36,525 bases of DNA from Oscillospiraceae bacterium (GTDB taxonomy: Bacteria > Bacillota > Clostridia > Oscillospirales > Ruminococcaceae). Location: NCBI GenBank assembly GCA_900752435.1, contig CAADVD010000012.1, positions 1 to 36,525 of the forward strand, in the 5' to 3' direction. The notes beneath the pieces are model-generated. The model did no database searches and was not told the DNA's origin. It worked only from the letters and a program-made list of their open reading frames with translations. Below are positions 1 to 7,545 of this stretch, in pieces (within the stretch, counting starts at the first letter, position 1; each line of letters starts with the position of its first letter). Position numbers and translations under genes: made by a program.

Positions 1-38
1 AACGAAAACAGCTTTTTCATTCTCACGTTTTTACTCAT
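1..38 (-). CDS. Third tandem lipoprotein copy, N-terminus only (cut by window edge)
   Basis: Read on the minus strand, an ATG at 36-38 opens a frame beginning MSKNVRMKKLFS, the same first residues as the complete lipoprotein starting at 855. The start overlaps the stop codon of that upstream gene in the string ATGAGTAA (stop at 31-33), so the two are probably translationally coupled. An AGGAGG-type ribosome binding site lies 12 bases upstream, inside the last codons of the preceding gene. Bases 4-60 are identical to 821-877. The rest of the gene lies left of the window, so length and integrity are unknown. Confidence 0.7.
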   Translation of the reverse strand, partial: MSKNVRMKKLFS

Positions 39-81
39 CCGTCACCGTCCCCTCCTGCATGATGCGATAAGCGCCCAAATA
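4..81. repeat. Junction repeat of the lipoprotein array, left copy
   Basis: Bases 4-81 match 821-898 with one mismatch (61 versus 878). The 817-base offset is the repeat period. It covers the end of one gene and the start of the next. Confidence 0.9.
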
Positions 82-855
82 CTGGCGAGCTTCTTTAGCC
101 GCCTCCTCATTTGAATAATTATTTCCATTCAGACTTCCACCATCCTGCATATTCACAAGCAAATACGCAGTGTCCAACTCCTCATCCCGGATATAGTACA
201 TCAAAGTGACATCCACCGTATCGTTTCCGGAAGATTGATACTTGTAAAAATCTTTTTCAGTTCCCGGAGCAGTACTGCAATAAGTAGGGTAATTATACCA
301 AATAGCAATTGCTCCATCATCCTGTCCAAAATAAACGAGATCAGAAGAAAAATACAATGCTTCTTCATAACCGCTGTGGTTCGCAAGAGTCAGATCCACA
401 ATCACAAAGGAACGGGGATAACTTTGTGTGTCCTCCCCAACGCCCAGTTCCGGCTTTAAGGTTCCATCTTCTTGAATTTCTTTCAAATCATCAGGTACGA
501 ACTTGCTAGTATCCCATTGGCTTAAGTCCAATTTCTTGGTTACTGTAATGCTGCGAACCGTTGTGTCGTACTCATGGTGCTCTACATCACCGCTAGCTTC
601 TGTTAACTGCACATCCATTTCCTGATGTACTGTTTCACCAATTTGATAATACTGCTCATCTTCCAAGTAGACAACGTAACGTCCTTTTTCGCCCTCATAC
701 ATCACACCCGGCTTTGGCGTTTCATTCTCCGCAAGCGATACAGTAGAAAGCGTATCTTCTCCACCGTTGTCTTTATCACAGGCAGTACAAGTGAGCAACA
801 AACTCAACGTCAAAGTCAATGAAAACAGCTTTTTCATTCTCACGTTTTTACTCAT
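31..855 (-). CDS. Putative lipoprotein, tandem paralogue (copy 2)
   Basis: The 274-residue product starts with a basic n-region, a hydrophobic stretch and a lipobox-like LLLTCTAC, so it is probably exported and lipidated at the Cys at about residue 26, then anchored on the outer face of the membrane. The mature part is acidic, with alternating hydrophobic stretches typical of a beta-sandwich; it resembles the broad DUF4352/DUF5027 class of Firmicute lipoproteins, but I cannot assign a family firmly. It is collinear along its whole length with the neighbour at 848-1654, including the conserved HQEM, LDLSQWDT, YPRSFVI, YFGQDDGAI and RDEELDTAY blocks. Its ATG overlaps the stop of that gene by 8 bases and uses a ribosome binding site inside it. 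An internal ATG at 837 would also leave a good signal peptide but has a poorer ribosome binding site. Function unknown. Confidence 0.85.
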   Translation of the reverse strand: MSKNVRMKKLFSLTLTLSLLLTCTACDKDNGGEDTLSTVSLAENETPKPGVMYEGEKGRYVVYLEDEQYYQIGETVHQEMDVQLTEASGDVEHHEYDTTVRSITVTKKLDLSQWDTSKFVPDDLKEIQEDGTLKPELGVGEDTQSYPRSFVIVDLTLANHSGYEEALYFSSDLVYFGQDDGAIAIWYNYPTYCSTAPGTEKDFYKYQSSGNDTVDVTLMYYIRDEELDTAYLLVNMQDGGSLNGNNYSNEEAAKEARQYLGAYRIMQEGTVTDE

Positions 856-898
856 CCGTCACCGTCCCCTCCTGCATAATGCGATAAGCGCCCAAATA
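821..898. repeat. Junction repeat of the lipoprotein array, right copy
   Basis: Matches 4-81 with one mismatch. It contains the last codons (MQEGTVTDE), the embedded AGGAGG site, the overlapping stop/start ATGAGTAA and the first codons of the next copy, which suits unequal crossing-over. Confidence 0.9.
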
Positions 899-1654
899 AG
901 CAAACCGTTCACTGGCTATTGCTTTATCGGAAGAAGCGTATTGAGGATTCAATTGTCCGCATAACCCCATATTTACAACAAAATAGGCAGTATCCAACTC
1001 TTCATCCCTAACATAATAAATCAAGGTAAGATCTACCGTATCGTTACCAGAAGAAGGCCATTCATATAGTCCTTTTTCTGTTTCCGGTGCAATGCTGGAG
1101 TAGACAGCATCACAAACCAAGCAGTCGTAACCAATGGCGCCATCGTCCTGTCCAAAGTAAATGCCATTGTCTGATACATACATCATCCTCGGATAACCGC
1201 TGTAATTAGCCAAAGTCAAATCCGCAATAACAAACGAACGGGGATAACTCTTATCTCCTTCTATTTCAGGCTTGAGTGTGCCGTCCTCCTGAATCTCCTC
1301 CAGACGTTCCGGTATGATTTTGTTGGTATCCCACTGACTAAGATCCAGTGTTTTCGTTATGGTAATGCCATTTACCGTCGTTTCATACTCATGGTGTTGC
1401 ACATCACCGCTGGCTTCCGACATCTGCACTTCCATTTCCTGATGTACGGTTTCCCCAATTTGATAATATTGATTTTTTCCCAAATAAACAACAGGCCATC
1501 CCTTTTCTCCCTGATAGGCCACCCCCGACTCTGGTGTTTCATCTACCGCAAGTGATATTACGGAAGCCGTTTCTTCTCCACCATTGTCTTTATCACAGGC
1601 AGTACAAGTGAACAACAAACTCAATGTTAAGGCAAGCACTACTAACTTTTTCAT
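848..1654 (-). CDS. Putative lipoprotein, tandem paralogue (copy 1)
   Basis: The 268-residue product begins MKKLVVLALTLSLLFTCTAC, a signal peptide ending in a lipobox, followed by DKDNGGEE. I chose the ATG at 1654 because GGGGAG lies 7 bases upstream; an upstream TTG/ATG at 1672/1669 would add MMGSME but has no ribosome binding site. The mature domain is collinear with the copy at 31-855 and differs mainly by short insertions and substitutions in the middle, so the array arose by duplication and then diverged. Its C-terminus MQEGTVTDE is encoded by DNA that doubles as the ribosome binding site of the next copy. It lies about 30 bases after the terminator of the secreted-protein gene. No enzymatic motif is visible; function unknown. 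Confidence 0.86.
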   Translation of the reverse strand: MKKLVVLALTLSLLFTCTACDKDNGGEETASVISLAVDETPESGVAYQGEKGWPVVYLGKNQYYQIGETVHQEMEVQMSEASGDVQHHEYETTVNGITITKTLDLSQWDTNKIIPERLEEIQEDGTLKPEIEGDKSYPRSFVIADLTLANYSGYPRMMYVSDNGIYFGQDDGAIGYDCLVCDAVYSSIAPETEKGLYEWPSSGNDTVDLTLIYYVRDEELDTAYFVVNMGLCGQLNPQYASSDKAIASERFAYLGAYRIMQEGTVTDE

Positions 1655-1682
1655 TTCCATACTCCCCATCAAACGAAAAGAA

Positions 1683-1716
1683 AATGAGTGCCGCCATTAT
1701 ACGAACGGCACTCATT
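1683..1716 (-). terminator. Rho-independent terminator after the secreted-protein gene
   Basis: Perfect 11-bp stem AATGAGTGCCG / CGGCACTCATT (1683-1693 with 1706-1716) and a 12-base loop. On the minus strand it is followed by TTCTTTTCGTTT. It ends the gene at 1734-2126; read-through would feed the lipoprotein array. The loop contains a TATAAT on the minus strand. Confidence 0.85.
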
Positions 1717-1733
1717 CGAGATATTAAGCTCAG

Positions 1734-2126
1734 TTAAAATACTCCACTATCCGGACTCCACACACCGGAAGCATTATATCTTCCGCCCACTCGATACAGC
1801 CTTAACTCTGCTTGACTATACCCATTTTCTTTTACGGTGTTATAAACATGCGTAGCGCTGCCCGCAGGAGCGTATTGCTGAGCGCCACATTGCGCTATAG
1901 CTCCAGTCGAACTTTTTCCATAAGGGGTTACATAAAGTGAAGAACCATCATTAATTTTAATATAAATGCACGAAGTGTTATCCTTAGTGCGGTATCCCGT
2001 ATAACCGACATCATCCGAAATAGAAAATGTCCAACCTTTGTCCACACGATCTGCACTAACCGTCACAGCACACAAAGACATCACCGTGAGAGCAGACAGC
2101 GCCGCCGCCATAATTTTTTTCAGCAT
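1734..2126 (-). CDS. Small secreted protein (DUF2712-like)
   Basis: The 130-residue product has a clear Sec signal peptide (MLKKIMAAALSALTVMSLCA followed by VTVSADR), with probable cleavage after VSA at about residue 25. The mature protein is about 105 residues, rich in Tyr, Ser, Gly and Thr, and ends in SGVWSPDSGVF. That tail and the lack of enzymatic motifs recall small secreted DUF2712-type proteins of Firmicutes, but this is recognition from memory, not a search. The ATG at 2126 was chosen because GAAGG lies 7 bases upstream; an upstream ATG at 2147 has no ribosome binding site. It precedes the lipoprotein array on the same strand, separated by a terminator, so the two may work in one cell-surface process. 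It could also be a bacteriocin-like peptide or a cell-wall ligand. Confidence 0.75.
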   Translation of the reverse strand: MLKKIMAAALSALTVMSLCAVTVSADRVDKGWTFSISDDVGYTGYRTKDNTSCIYIKINDGSSLYVTPYGKSSTGAIAQCGAQQYAPAGSATHVYNTVKENGYSQAELRLYRVGGRYNASGVWSPDSGVF

Positions 2127-2487
2127 ATCATTGCCTTCTTTCATCATTTTTTAATTTATCATCCAATATTTCACAAAGCGGCCGTACGCTCCGTCCTGCA
2201 AAATAATTGCCGATCTCCCCCAAAACGACGATAGTAAACAAGAAAGAGGGTTTCAATTTCAAATATCTTTTTTCAATTCTTTTAAGTTATCTAAATATTA
2301 TCATCTTTTTAACCACTTGTCTATCCATTTTATGCATAACAAATTCCCTGTTTTTTGTGCATATCATCCAAAAAATAGCAAGTATTCAAAAAACATTAAT
2401 TTTTCAGCATTAATTTGTTAATGAATGGAATTGATTAGAAAAACAGATGTTTCAAAAGAGCTTGATTTTTCCTAAAAATCAAAAAAT
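2127..2487. other. AT-rich intergenic region
   Basis: About 360 bases, markedly AT-rich compared with its neighbours, without a convincing gene. A weak minus-strand promoter for the secreted-protein gene can be drawn (TTGAAA at 2251-2256, 17-base gap, TATCGT at 2228-2233), leaving a leader of roughly 100 bases. A 68-codon plus-strand frame at 2207-2413 is low-complexity and has no ribosome binding site. Confidence 0.5.
2228..2256 (-). promoter_or_regulatory. Weak candidate promoter of the secreted-protein gene
   Basis: TTGAAA and TATCGT with a 17-base gap; the -35 matches the consensus at 5 of 6 and the -10 at 4 of 6. The AT-rich context makes chance matches easy. Confidence 0.3.
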
Positions 2488-2525
2488 CCCCCATTAAGCA
2501 CCTCAAATTTAGTGCTTAATGGGGG
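2474..2525 (-). terminator. Rho-independent terminator of the MATE gene
   Basis: Perfect 14-bp stem CCCCCATTAAGCAC / GTGCTTAATGGGGG (2488-2501 with 2512-2525) with a 10-base loop, followed on the minus strand by ATTTTTTGATTTTT. It lies just after the stop codon of the transporter at 2542. Confidence 0.92.
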
Positions 2526-2541
2526 AGGTAGATCGAACCTT

Positions 2542-3909
2542 TTAATCCTCTCCATCTGGAATAAACTGCAATTTTTTCTGATAAAGCTGCCAGAAAATCA
2601 GCACACTCGCCACCAGCGAAACGGTTTCCGCAATCGGAAACGCATACCAAACCGCATGCAATCCGCCAACCTGTGCCAACAAATACGCCACCGGCAAAAT
2701 GCAGATGAGCTGACGAAGCAGAGAGATAAACAAGCTTTTGCCGCCCATCCCCGTCGCCTGAAACAGCGTGGAAAACAGAATGCCCAGCGCCGCCATCGGG
2801 AAGCAAAGGGAGATGATGCGCAGAGCCGGCACACCGATTTCAAGCATTTGCGGCGATGCTTCAAAGATGAGCAGCAACTGCTTGGGAAAAACCCAAAACA
2901 GCACGGTGCCCAGACACATAATGCACAGCGCAAACAAACAGCCAATTTTGAGTGCTTTTATCAAACGCCGGCGGTTCTGCGCGCCGTAATTGTAGCCCAT
3001 AATGGGCATGACGCCTTGGTTTAAGCCAAATACCGGCATGAACACAAACGACTGCAATTTAAAATATGCGCCGTAAACAGCCACCGCCGTTTCAGAAAAC
3101 CGAATCAAAATGACATTCAGTCCAGCAACCAACACAGAACCGATGGCCTGCATAATCATCGACGGAAAGCCTACGGCGTAAATATCCTTGACCGTTTTCC
3201 AACGGAATTGGAAATTGCGGAACGAGATGGTGACGCGGTGCTTTTTAAACAAGCTGACATACAGCACAAAGCAAGCCGCCACAATTTGTCCGACAACGGT
3301 AGCAATAGCCGCACCCGCGATGCCCATTTTCGGCATACCGAAATACCCAAAGATGAAAATAGGGTCGAGGATGATGTTGAGAATGGCGCCGGTAAGCTGT
3401 GAAATCATCGGATAAATCATGTTGCCCGTGGCTTGAAGCGTTTTTTCCAGATTCATTTGCAGGAACACACCGATGGATGCAATCATGACAATGGCCAGAT
3501 ATTCTACACCGAACTGATGAATTTCCGCGTTATCGGTCATGGCCGCAAAAAACGGATCGGCCACAAACAATCCCAGCAGCGCGAACACCAGCCAGTTGAA
3601 CAGTCCGAGCAAAACGCCGTGTGTCGCGGCCAAATCGGCCTCGTGCTGTTTGCCCTCGCCCAAGCGGCGCGATACCAGCGAGTTGATGCCAACGCCCGTA
3701 CCCACGCCGACAGACACCATCAAAAGCTGTGCCGGTGCCGCAATGGATACGGCGGTAAAGGCATTTTCTGAAATTTTTGCGACAAAATAACTGTCCACAA
3801 CGTTGTACAGCGATTGGATGAGCATCGAAAACATCGCTGGCAACGACATGGACAGAATGAGTTTGAACATGGGGGCCGTCCCCATTTTGTTTTGTTGTAC
3901 TTGTTCCAT
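2542..3909 (-). CDS. MATE family multidrug/sodium antiporter
   Basis: A 455-residue, strongly hydrophobic protein with about 12 predicted membrane helices and the two-fold repeated architecture of MATE transporters. The length is typical of the family. Recognisable blocks include the N-terminal LILSMSLPAMFSMLIQSLYN, GINSLVSRRLGEG after helix 2, the INIILDPIFIFG-like block near residue 190 and FGLNQGVMPIMGYNYGAQ in the second half, all hallmarks of the DinF/NorM-like branch. These proteins export cationic drugs or metabolites in exchange for sodium or protons; the substrate cannot be read from sequence. AAAGG lies 6 bases upstream of the ATG. The gene is monocistronic: its own promoter upstream and a strong terminator downstream. 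A perfect palindrome overlaps the -35 element and suggests control by a dimeric repressor. Confidence 0.93.
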   Translation of the reverse strand: MEQVQQNKMGTAPMFKLILSMSLPAMFSMLIQSLYNVVDSYFVAKISENAFTAVSIAAPAQLLMVSVGVGTGVGINSLVSRRLGEGKQHEADLAATHGVLLGLFNWLVFALLGLFVADPFFAAMTDNAEIHQFGVEYLAIVMIASIGVFLQMNLEKTLQATGNMIYPMISQLTGAILNIILDPIFIFGYFGMPKMGIAGAAIATVVGQIVAACFVLYVSLFKKHRVTISFRNFQFRWKTVKDIYAVGFPSMIMQAIGSVLVAGLNVILIRFSETAVAVYGAYFKLQSFVFMPVFGLNQGVMPIMGYNYGAQNRRRLIKALKIGCLFALCIMCLGTVLFWVFPKQLLLIFEASPQMLEIGVPALRIISLCFPMAALGILFSTLFQATGMGGKSLFISLLRQLICILPVAYLLAQVGGLHAVWYAFPIAETVSLVASVLIFWQLYQKKLQFIPDGED

Positions 3910-3953
3910 AAATAACCTTTCTACAATATTTCTTTAACAATCTTCACAATAAT

Positions 3954-3982
3954 ATTCTAACGCACAGCCATTGCAATTGCAA
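3954..3982 (-). promoter_or_regulatory. Candidate promoter of the MATE gene
   Basis: On the minus strand TTGCAA (3977-3982), a 17-base gap and TAGAAT (3954-3959). The -10 matches the consensus at 5 of 6 positions and the -35 at 4 of 6. It lies about 45 bases upstream of the ATG. Confidence 0.6.
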
Positions 3983-3983
3983 T
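3970..3983. promoter_or_regulatory. Perfect palindrome over the MATE -35 element
   Basis: ATTGCAATTGCAAT is a 14-base perfect palindrome covering the -35 hexamer. TTGC-type palindromes are typical operators of MarR-family repressors, so ligand-controlled repression of the transporter is a reasonable inference. No regulator gene is adjacent. Confidence 0.5.
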
Positions 3984-4065
3984 ATACTGCAAAAAGATTG
4001 TTAGTTCTGCTGACGGAACAAGCAAGATTCTAGCATATTTTAGGAATTTGCGCGAACAAGCGGCA

Positions 4066-6402
4066 TTAAATCCCCTGTTCGATTTTGGCGACCATGGCGG
4101 TCAAATCATCGTGGCGGTTTTCACCAGCCGCCTGAACCGCCAAATCACAAAGCTTATCGGCCAACTGCTGGGCAGGAATTTCCGCACTTTCCCGAATGGC
4201 GCGCTTCAATTCTTCTTCGGTTGCGGACAGCACGCCGTCGGACAGCAAAACAATTAGGTCGCCGACATTGAGCAGTAAACTGCTTTTATCAAACTCGATG
4301 CCCTGCAAAATGCCAGCCGGCAAGGAGTTGGTTTTCACTTCTCCAACGATCCCGTCGATGCTGACAAAGGAAACCGCGCTTCCAGCCTTGAAGAATTCCA
4401 CTTGTCCGGTATAAAGGTCAAGCTTGGCAATGTCGATGGTGGAAAGCGATTCGTCGATGGATTTGGCCTGCAAAGAAGAATTGACAAACTTGAGAATGGA
4501 ATCCATGCCGAATCCCGCTTTGATCAGCTTGAGAATGATGGAACAAGTAATGGCGCTGTCCAGTTCAGCGCGCGGACCGCTTCCCATGCCGTCGCTGAGA
4601 ATGAGAAAGGCATTGCCCTTGTTGTCGCGGAAATACTCATAGCTGTCGCCGCAGGGAATGTTTTCCGATTCGCCTTCTCCATCCCCGTGCGGTTTGGCCT
4701 GCAAACCGGCGATTTGGCAGACGCCGAAATCCACGGCGAAGTTGGCCTTTTCATAAAAGGAAATGCGCACTTTATTGTCAATTTGCGAAACAGCCGGTTC
4801 CGCAAAGGAACGGCGAAGATTTTGAGACAGCAAATCGCACAGTTCTGCGCTATGGTATTCAGCGTTGGCAGTGGTATAAATGTCGATTTCCATGCGGTCG
4901 TAAGCGTTGATGGTGCAGTACACACAGGTTGGCTCTACGGCCAATTCGGTAAACACATCGCTGACGACCGCGGCGGCGGCGTTGTCGTTGAGCTGTACAT
5001 TGGAAATTTCGTCGCTGACCTCCCAAAGCATTTGCGACACGCCGGAAAGCTGTTCCACAGCCAACTCACGCATTTCGCTCAAACGGCGCTTTTCCTGCTC
5101 CATGGACAAGAACTCATTGTAATATTTGGCAAGCTGCTGGGTAAGCGTGGCTTTTTTACAGCAGTTGTGCAGCTGCGTACCATCCATGTTTTCCTTTTGC
5201 AAAGGCTTTCCTGCTTTGAGCGTATCCGTCAGTTGGATAAAGGTATCAACCGCCTGTTCATAATGCTCGTTCCAACAAAAATTGCGCATGGTGCAGTTTT
5301 TGCAGACGGCGGAAACGGTTTTTTGGTAGACGCCGACAATATCGCCGTCCGCGCTTTCCTTTAAACGCTCGGAAACCTGCTGGAGCGAATCCTGCAAATC
5401 CACAATGGTACAGGCGGCAAAATCCAAGCGGTGCTCGATGTTGGTGCGCAGATTTTGATCCATCTGCGGATGCAGTCCGGCAAAGGCAATGCGATTGAGC
5501 TGGTGCTTGCGCAGCATCAAAAAGATGCCCGAAGCAATCACCACCTCCACCATATGGTAGAGCATGTTGAGGGACACGCCCAAAATAAACATGCTGAACA
5601 CCGATACCGACAAAAACACGCCCACCTGCATCATGCGTCCCAGCGGCCGAAACAGCCCAGCCGCCAGCGACGCCAGCACCAACAGCACGCACAGATTGAT
5701 ATATTCCATGCGGTACAAATTGAACGCAATGCCCAGCACCACCGCCGATACCGCGCCGCCGACCGCGCCCAGCTTATAAATCATGATGTACAGGCAGACC
5801 ACACCGGCAATGATCCCCAAGCTGAACACGCCGAACTGTATGTCCATCAGCGCGATGACGCCCAGCATCAGCACAATGGCACAACTGGCAAGCTCAGTTT
5901 GGCTGTATGTACGCATCCCCTGTTTATGCAGAACGGCTTCGACCGCAAAGTGAAAGAAGCAGGTCACTCCCGCGGCCAATACGCTTTCGCAAACGCGCAA
6001 AGCCACCTGCATCGGTTCAAGGTGCAGCAAAATAGCGGCGATGAAGCTCACCACCAAATTGGCAAACAGCACCATGGTTCCGAGCACCACCCAATTCTTG
6101 CGCAGACGGCTTTTTTCCATCAGCAGCTTGAAGATCATGACAAGGCCGAGCGTGGTGATGTACAATAGATTGTTGGCGCTGAACCCCAGCGTGCCATACC
6201 CCAGCAGACTGCCCAAAAAGGTAACCCACGCATACTGCATCGGCATCACGGCAGTAAAGGCAATGCCGAACGGCGCCATACTGCCAAGCAGTGCGGCGCG
6301 GCAAATAAAGAAGGAGTAAACGGCGATGAGCATCACCTTGGCCGCCAAAATCCGGCCCGCACTCCATGTGAACGGTGTTGTGTTGACTACCTGCGTTTTC
6401 AT
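4066..6402 (-). CDS. spoIIE: Stage II sporulation protein E (SpoIIE), PP2C phosphatase
   Basis: A 778-residue protein with the three-part SpoIIE layout: an N-terminal membrane domain of about ten hydrophobic helices (roughly residues 15-300), a central cytoplasmic region and a C-terminal PP2C phosphatase domain (roughly 560-775). The central region contains the Cys-rich motif CKNCTMRNFCW near residues 365-375, common in clostridial SpoIIE. The phosphatase domain shows GDSYEYF and SDGMGSG (near 604-609) and a later LLSDGV, the metal-binding aspartates of PP2C enzymes. SpoIIE dephosphorylates the anti-anti-sigma factor SpoIIAA at the polar septum and so releases sigma F in the forespore. The length is close to the B. 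subtilis protein. In B. subtilis spoIIE lies near tilS-hpt-ftsH; here those genes are 30 kb away. The gene stands alone and its presence marks a spore-former. Confidence 0.96.
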   Translation of the reverse strand: MKTQVVNTTPFTWSAGRILAAKVMLIAVYSFFICRAALLGSMAPFGIAFTAVMPMQYAWVTFLGSLLGYGTLGFSANNLLYITTLGLVMIFKLLMEKSRLRKNWVVLGTMVLFANLVVSFIAAILLHLEPMQVALRVCESVLAAGVTCFFHFAVEAVLHKQGMRTYSQTELASCAIVLMLGVIALMDIQFGVFSLGIIAGVVCLYIMIYKLGAVGGAVSAVVLGIAFNLYRMEYINLCVLLVLASLAAGLFRPLGRMMQVGVFLSVSVFSMFILGVSLNMLYHMVEVVIASGIFLMLRKHQLNRIAFAGLHPQMDQNLRTNIEHRLDFAACTIVDLQDSLQQVSERLKESADGDIVGVYQKTVSAVCKNCTMRNFCWNEHYEQAVDTFIQLTDTLKAGKPLQKENMDGTQLHNCCKKATLTQQLAKYYNEFLSMEQEKRRLSEMRELAVEQLSGVSQMLWEVSDEISNVQLNDNAAAAVVSDVFTELAVEPTCVYCTINAYDRMEIDIYTTANAEYHSAELCDLLSQNLRRSFAEPAVSQIDNKVRISFYEKANFAVDFGVCQIAGLQAKPHGDGEGESENIPCGDSYEYFRDNKGNAFLILSDGMGSGPRAELDSAITCSIILKLIKAGFGMDSILKFVNSSLQAKSIDESLSTIDIAKLDLYTGQVEFFKAGSAVSFVSIDGIVGEVKTNSLPAGILQGIEFDKSSLLLNVGDLIVLLSDGVLSATEEELKRAIRESAEIPAQQLADKLCDLAVQAAGENRHDDLTAMVAKIEQGI

Positions 6403-6463
6403 GTTTTCGTTCCCTGCTTTCCCATTTTCCGGCGTTTTCCCATCCGGTCTGAATCGTAGCTCT

Positions 6464-6498
6464 ATTATACGGCGGCGGCCGCAAGAAGTTTGTCACAA
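6464..6498 (-). promoter_or_regulatory. Candidate spoIIE promoter with wide spacing and 0A-box-like site
   Basis: A minus-strand TATAAT (6464-6469) lies upstream of spoIIE with no -35 at the usual 17 bases. The nearest -35-like element is in TTGTGACAAA (6489-6498), 20-23 bases from the -10. On the plus strand the same bases read TTTGTCACAA, near the Spo0A box TGTCGAA. Spo0A-activated sigma-A promoters of spoIIE and spoIIG in B. subtilis are known for about 21-22-base spacing, so this may be a Spo0A-dependent promoter. Confidence 0.4.
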
Positions 6499-6644
6499 CC
6501 GGCATGGCAAATCGGCGTGCCGAGGAATGGGAAATCCCCGGAAATGTCGGGCGCTGACGGGAAATCGGACAGGCAATGAAAACGCAGGAAAACGGACTGC
6601 CTTTGACAATTCCCGAAAAATTCCTTTTTATTTTGGACGATTCA

Positions 6645-6653
6645 TGCTATACT
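6645..6653 (+). promoter_or_regulatory. Extended -10 promoter of the rlmA-ung-GNAT operon
   Basis: TGCTATACT forms an extended -10 about 38 bases upstream of the ATG; the -35 region is weak (TTTTTA at 6625-6630). The context TTCATGCTATACT is nearly repeated before the PHP gene (17301-17313). Confidence 0.6.
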
Positions 6654-6690
6654 GGAACAAACGACAACGAACGAAAGGAAATCAAATCGA

Positions 6691-7524
6691 ATGGGGAAGC
6701 TTTCTTTTCTCTGCCCTGTCTGCCGCGAAACGCTCACGGAAACGGAGCACGGATGGGTCTGCGCCAACCGGCACAACTTTGACAAGGCGAAAAGCGGTTA
6801 TGTCAACCTGCTGCTTGCCAATGCCAAACACGCCAAAATTCCCGGCGACAACAAGCAGATGGTGCAGGCGCGGCGCGCCTTTTTGGAGAAGGGCTACTAT
6901 CAAAAGCTGGCGGATGCACTGTGCGAACAGGCCGTCGATGGTTTGAGCGGTATTGCCCATCCGGCGGTGCTGGATGCCGGATGCGGCGAAGGGTACTATA
7001 CATCGGCGGTCGAACAGCAGTTGAGCAAGGTCTGCAAACCAGCGGTATTGGGCGCGGACATTTCCAAATTTGCGCTGGATGCGGCGGCCAAGCGGAACAA
7101 ACAAGTGCGTTACGGCGTAGCAAGCGTGTTTCATTTGCCAGTTGCAGACGACTCTTGCGACGCGGTGTTGAATTTGTTTGCGCCGTACTGCGGCGAGGAA
7201 TTCCGCCGCGTGCTGAAAGCGAACGGGCTGTTGTTTCTGGTAATTCCGGGACGGCGGCATTTGTGGGAGCTGAAAGAGGCCGTTTACGATGCGCCGTATG
7301 AAAACGAAGTCAAGGATTATGCGCTGGAAGGCTTTACACTAATCCGAACGGTGCGGATTGCGGACACGATTGCGCTGACATGCGCGGAGGACATTCAGAA
7401 CTTGTTTTGCATGACGCCCTATTCGTATAAGACCTCGGCAAGCGATACGGCGCGGTTACAGAAGCTGGAGCATCTCACCACGGGCATCGAATTTGAACTG
7501 TTGGTTTACCGCAAGGCGGAGTAG
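6691..7524 (+). CDS. rlmA: 23S rRNA (guanine-N1) methyltransferase, RlmA family
   Basis: The 277-residue product starts with the RlmA zinc-finger region: CPVC near residues 9-12 and CANRHNFD near 25-32, then the family-specific KSGYVNLLL. A class I SAM-binding motif VLDAGCGEGYY follows at about residue 91, then a Rossmann-type methyltransferase domain. RlmA enzymes methylate N1 of G745 (RlmA-I) or G748 (RlmA-II/TlrB) in helix 35 of 23S rRNA; Gram-positive members are usually the G748 type, which in some species affects tylosin sensitivity. The specific nucleotide cannot be read here. The length is normal for the family. An AAAGGA-type site lies about 12 bases upstream of the ATG. ung and a GNAT gene follow on the same strand with gaps of 21 and 14 bases, and the three probably form one operon ending at the terminator at 8766. 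Confidence 0.92.
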   Translation: MGKLSFLCPVCRETLTETEHGWVCANRHNFDKAKSGYVNLLLANAKHAKIPGDNKQMVQARRAFLEKGYYQKLADALCEQAVDGLSGIAHPAVLDAGCGEGYYTSAVEQQLSKVCKPAVLGADISKFALDAAAKRNKQVRYGVASVFHLPVADDSCDAVLNLFAPYCGEEFRRVLKANGLLFLVIPGRRHLWELKEAVYDAPYENEVKDYALEGFTLIRTVRIADTIALTCAEDIQNLFCMTPYSYKTSASDTARLQKLEHLTTGIEFELLVYRKAE

Positions 7525-7545
7525 AATCGAAAGAGGAGAACAAAC

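Noticed and set aside
2207..2413. A 68-codon plus-strand frame in the AT-rich gap
   Set aside because: Hydrophobic low-complexity product without a ribosome binding site; AT-rich DNA produces such frames by chance.
4402..6168. Plus-strand open frames of 320 and 245 codons opposite spoIIE
   Set aside because: Both are shadows of the SpoIIE coding strand and carry low-complexity His/Gln-rich composition.
6604..6653. TTGACA at 6604-6609 as the -35 of the rlmA promoter
   Set aside because: It lies about 38 bases from the TATACT, far beyond 16-18; the extended TGC -10 is a better explanation.
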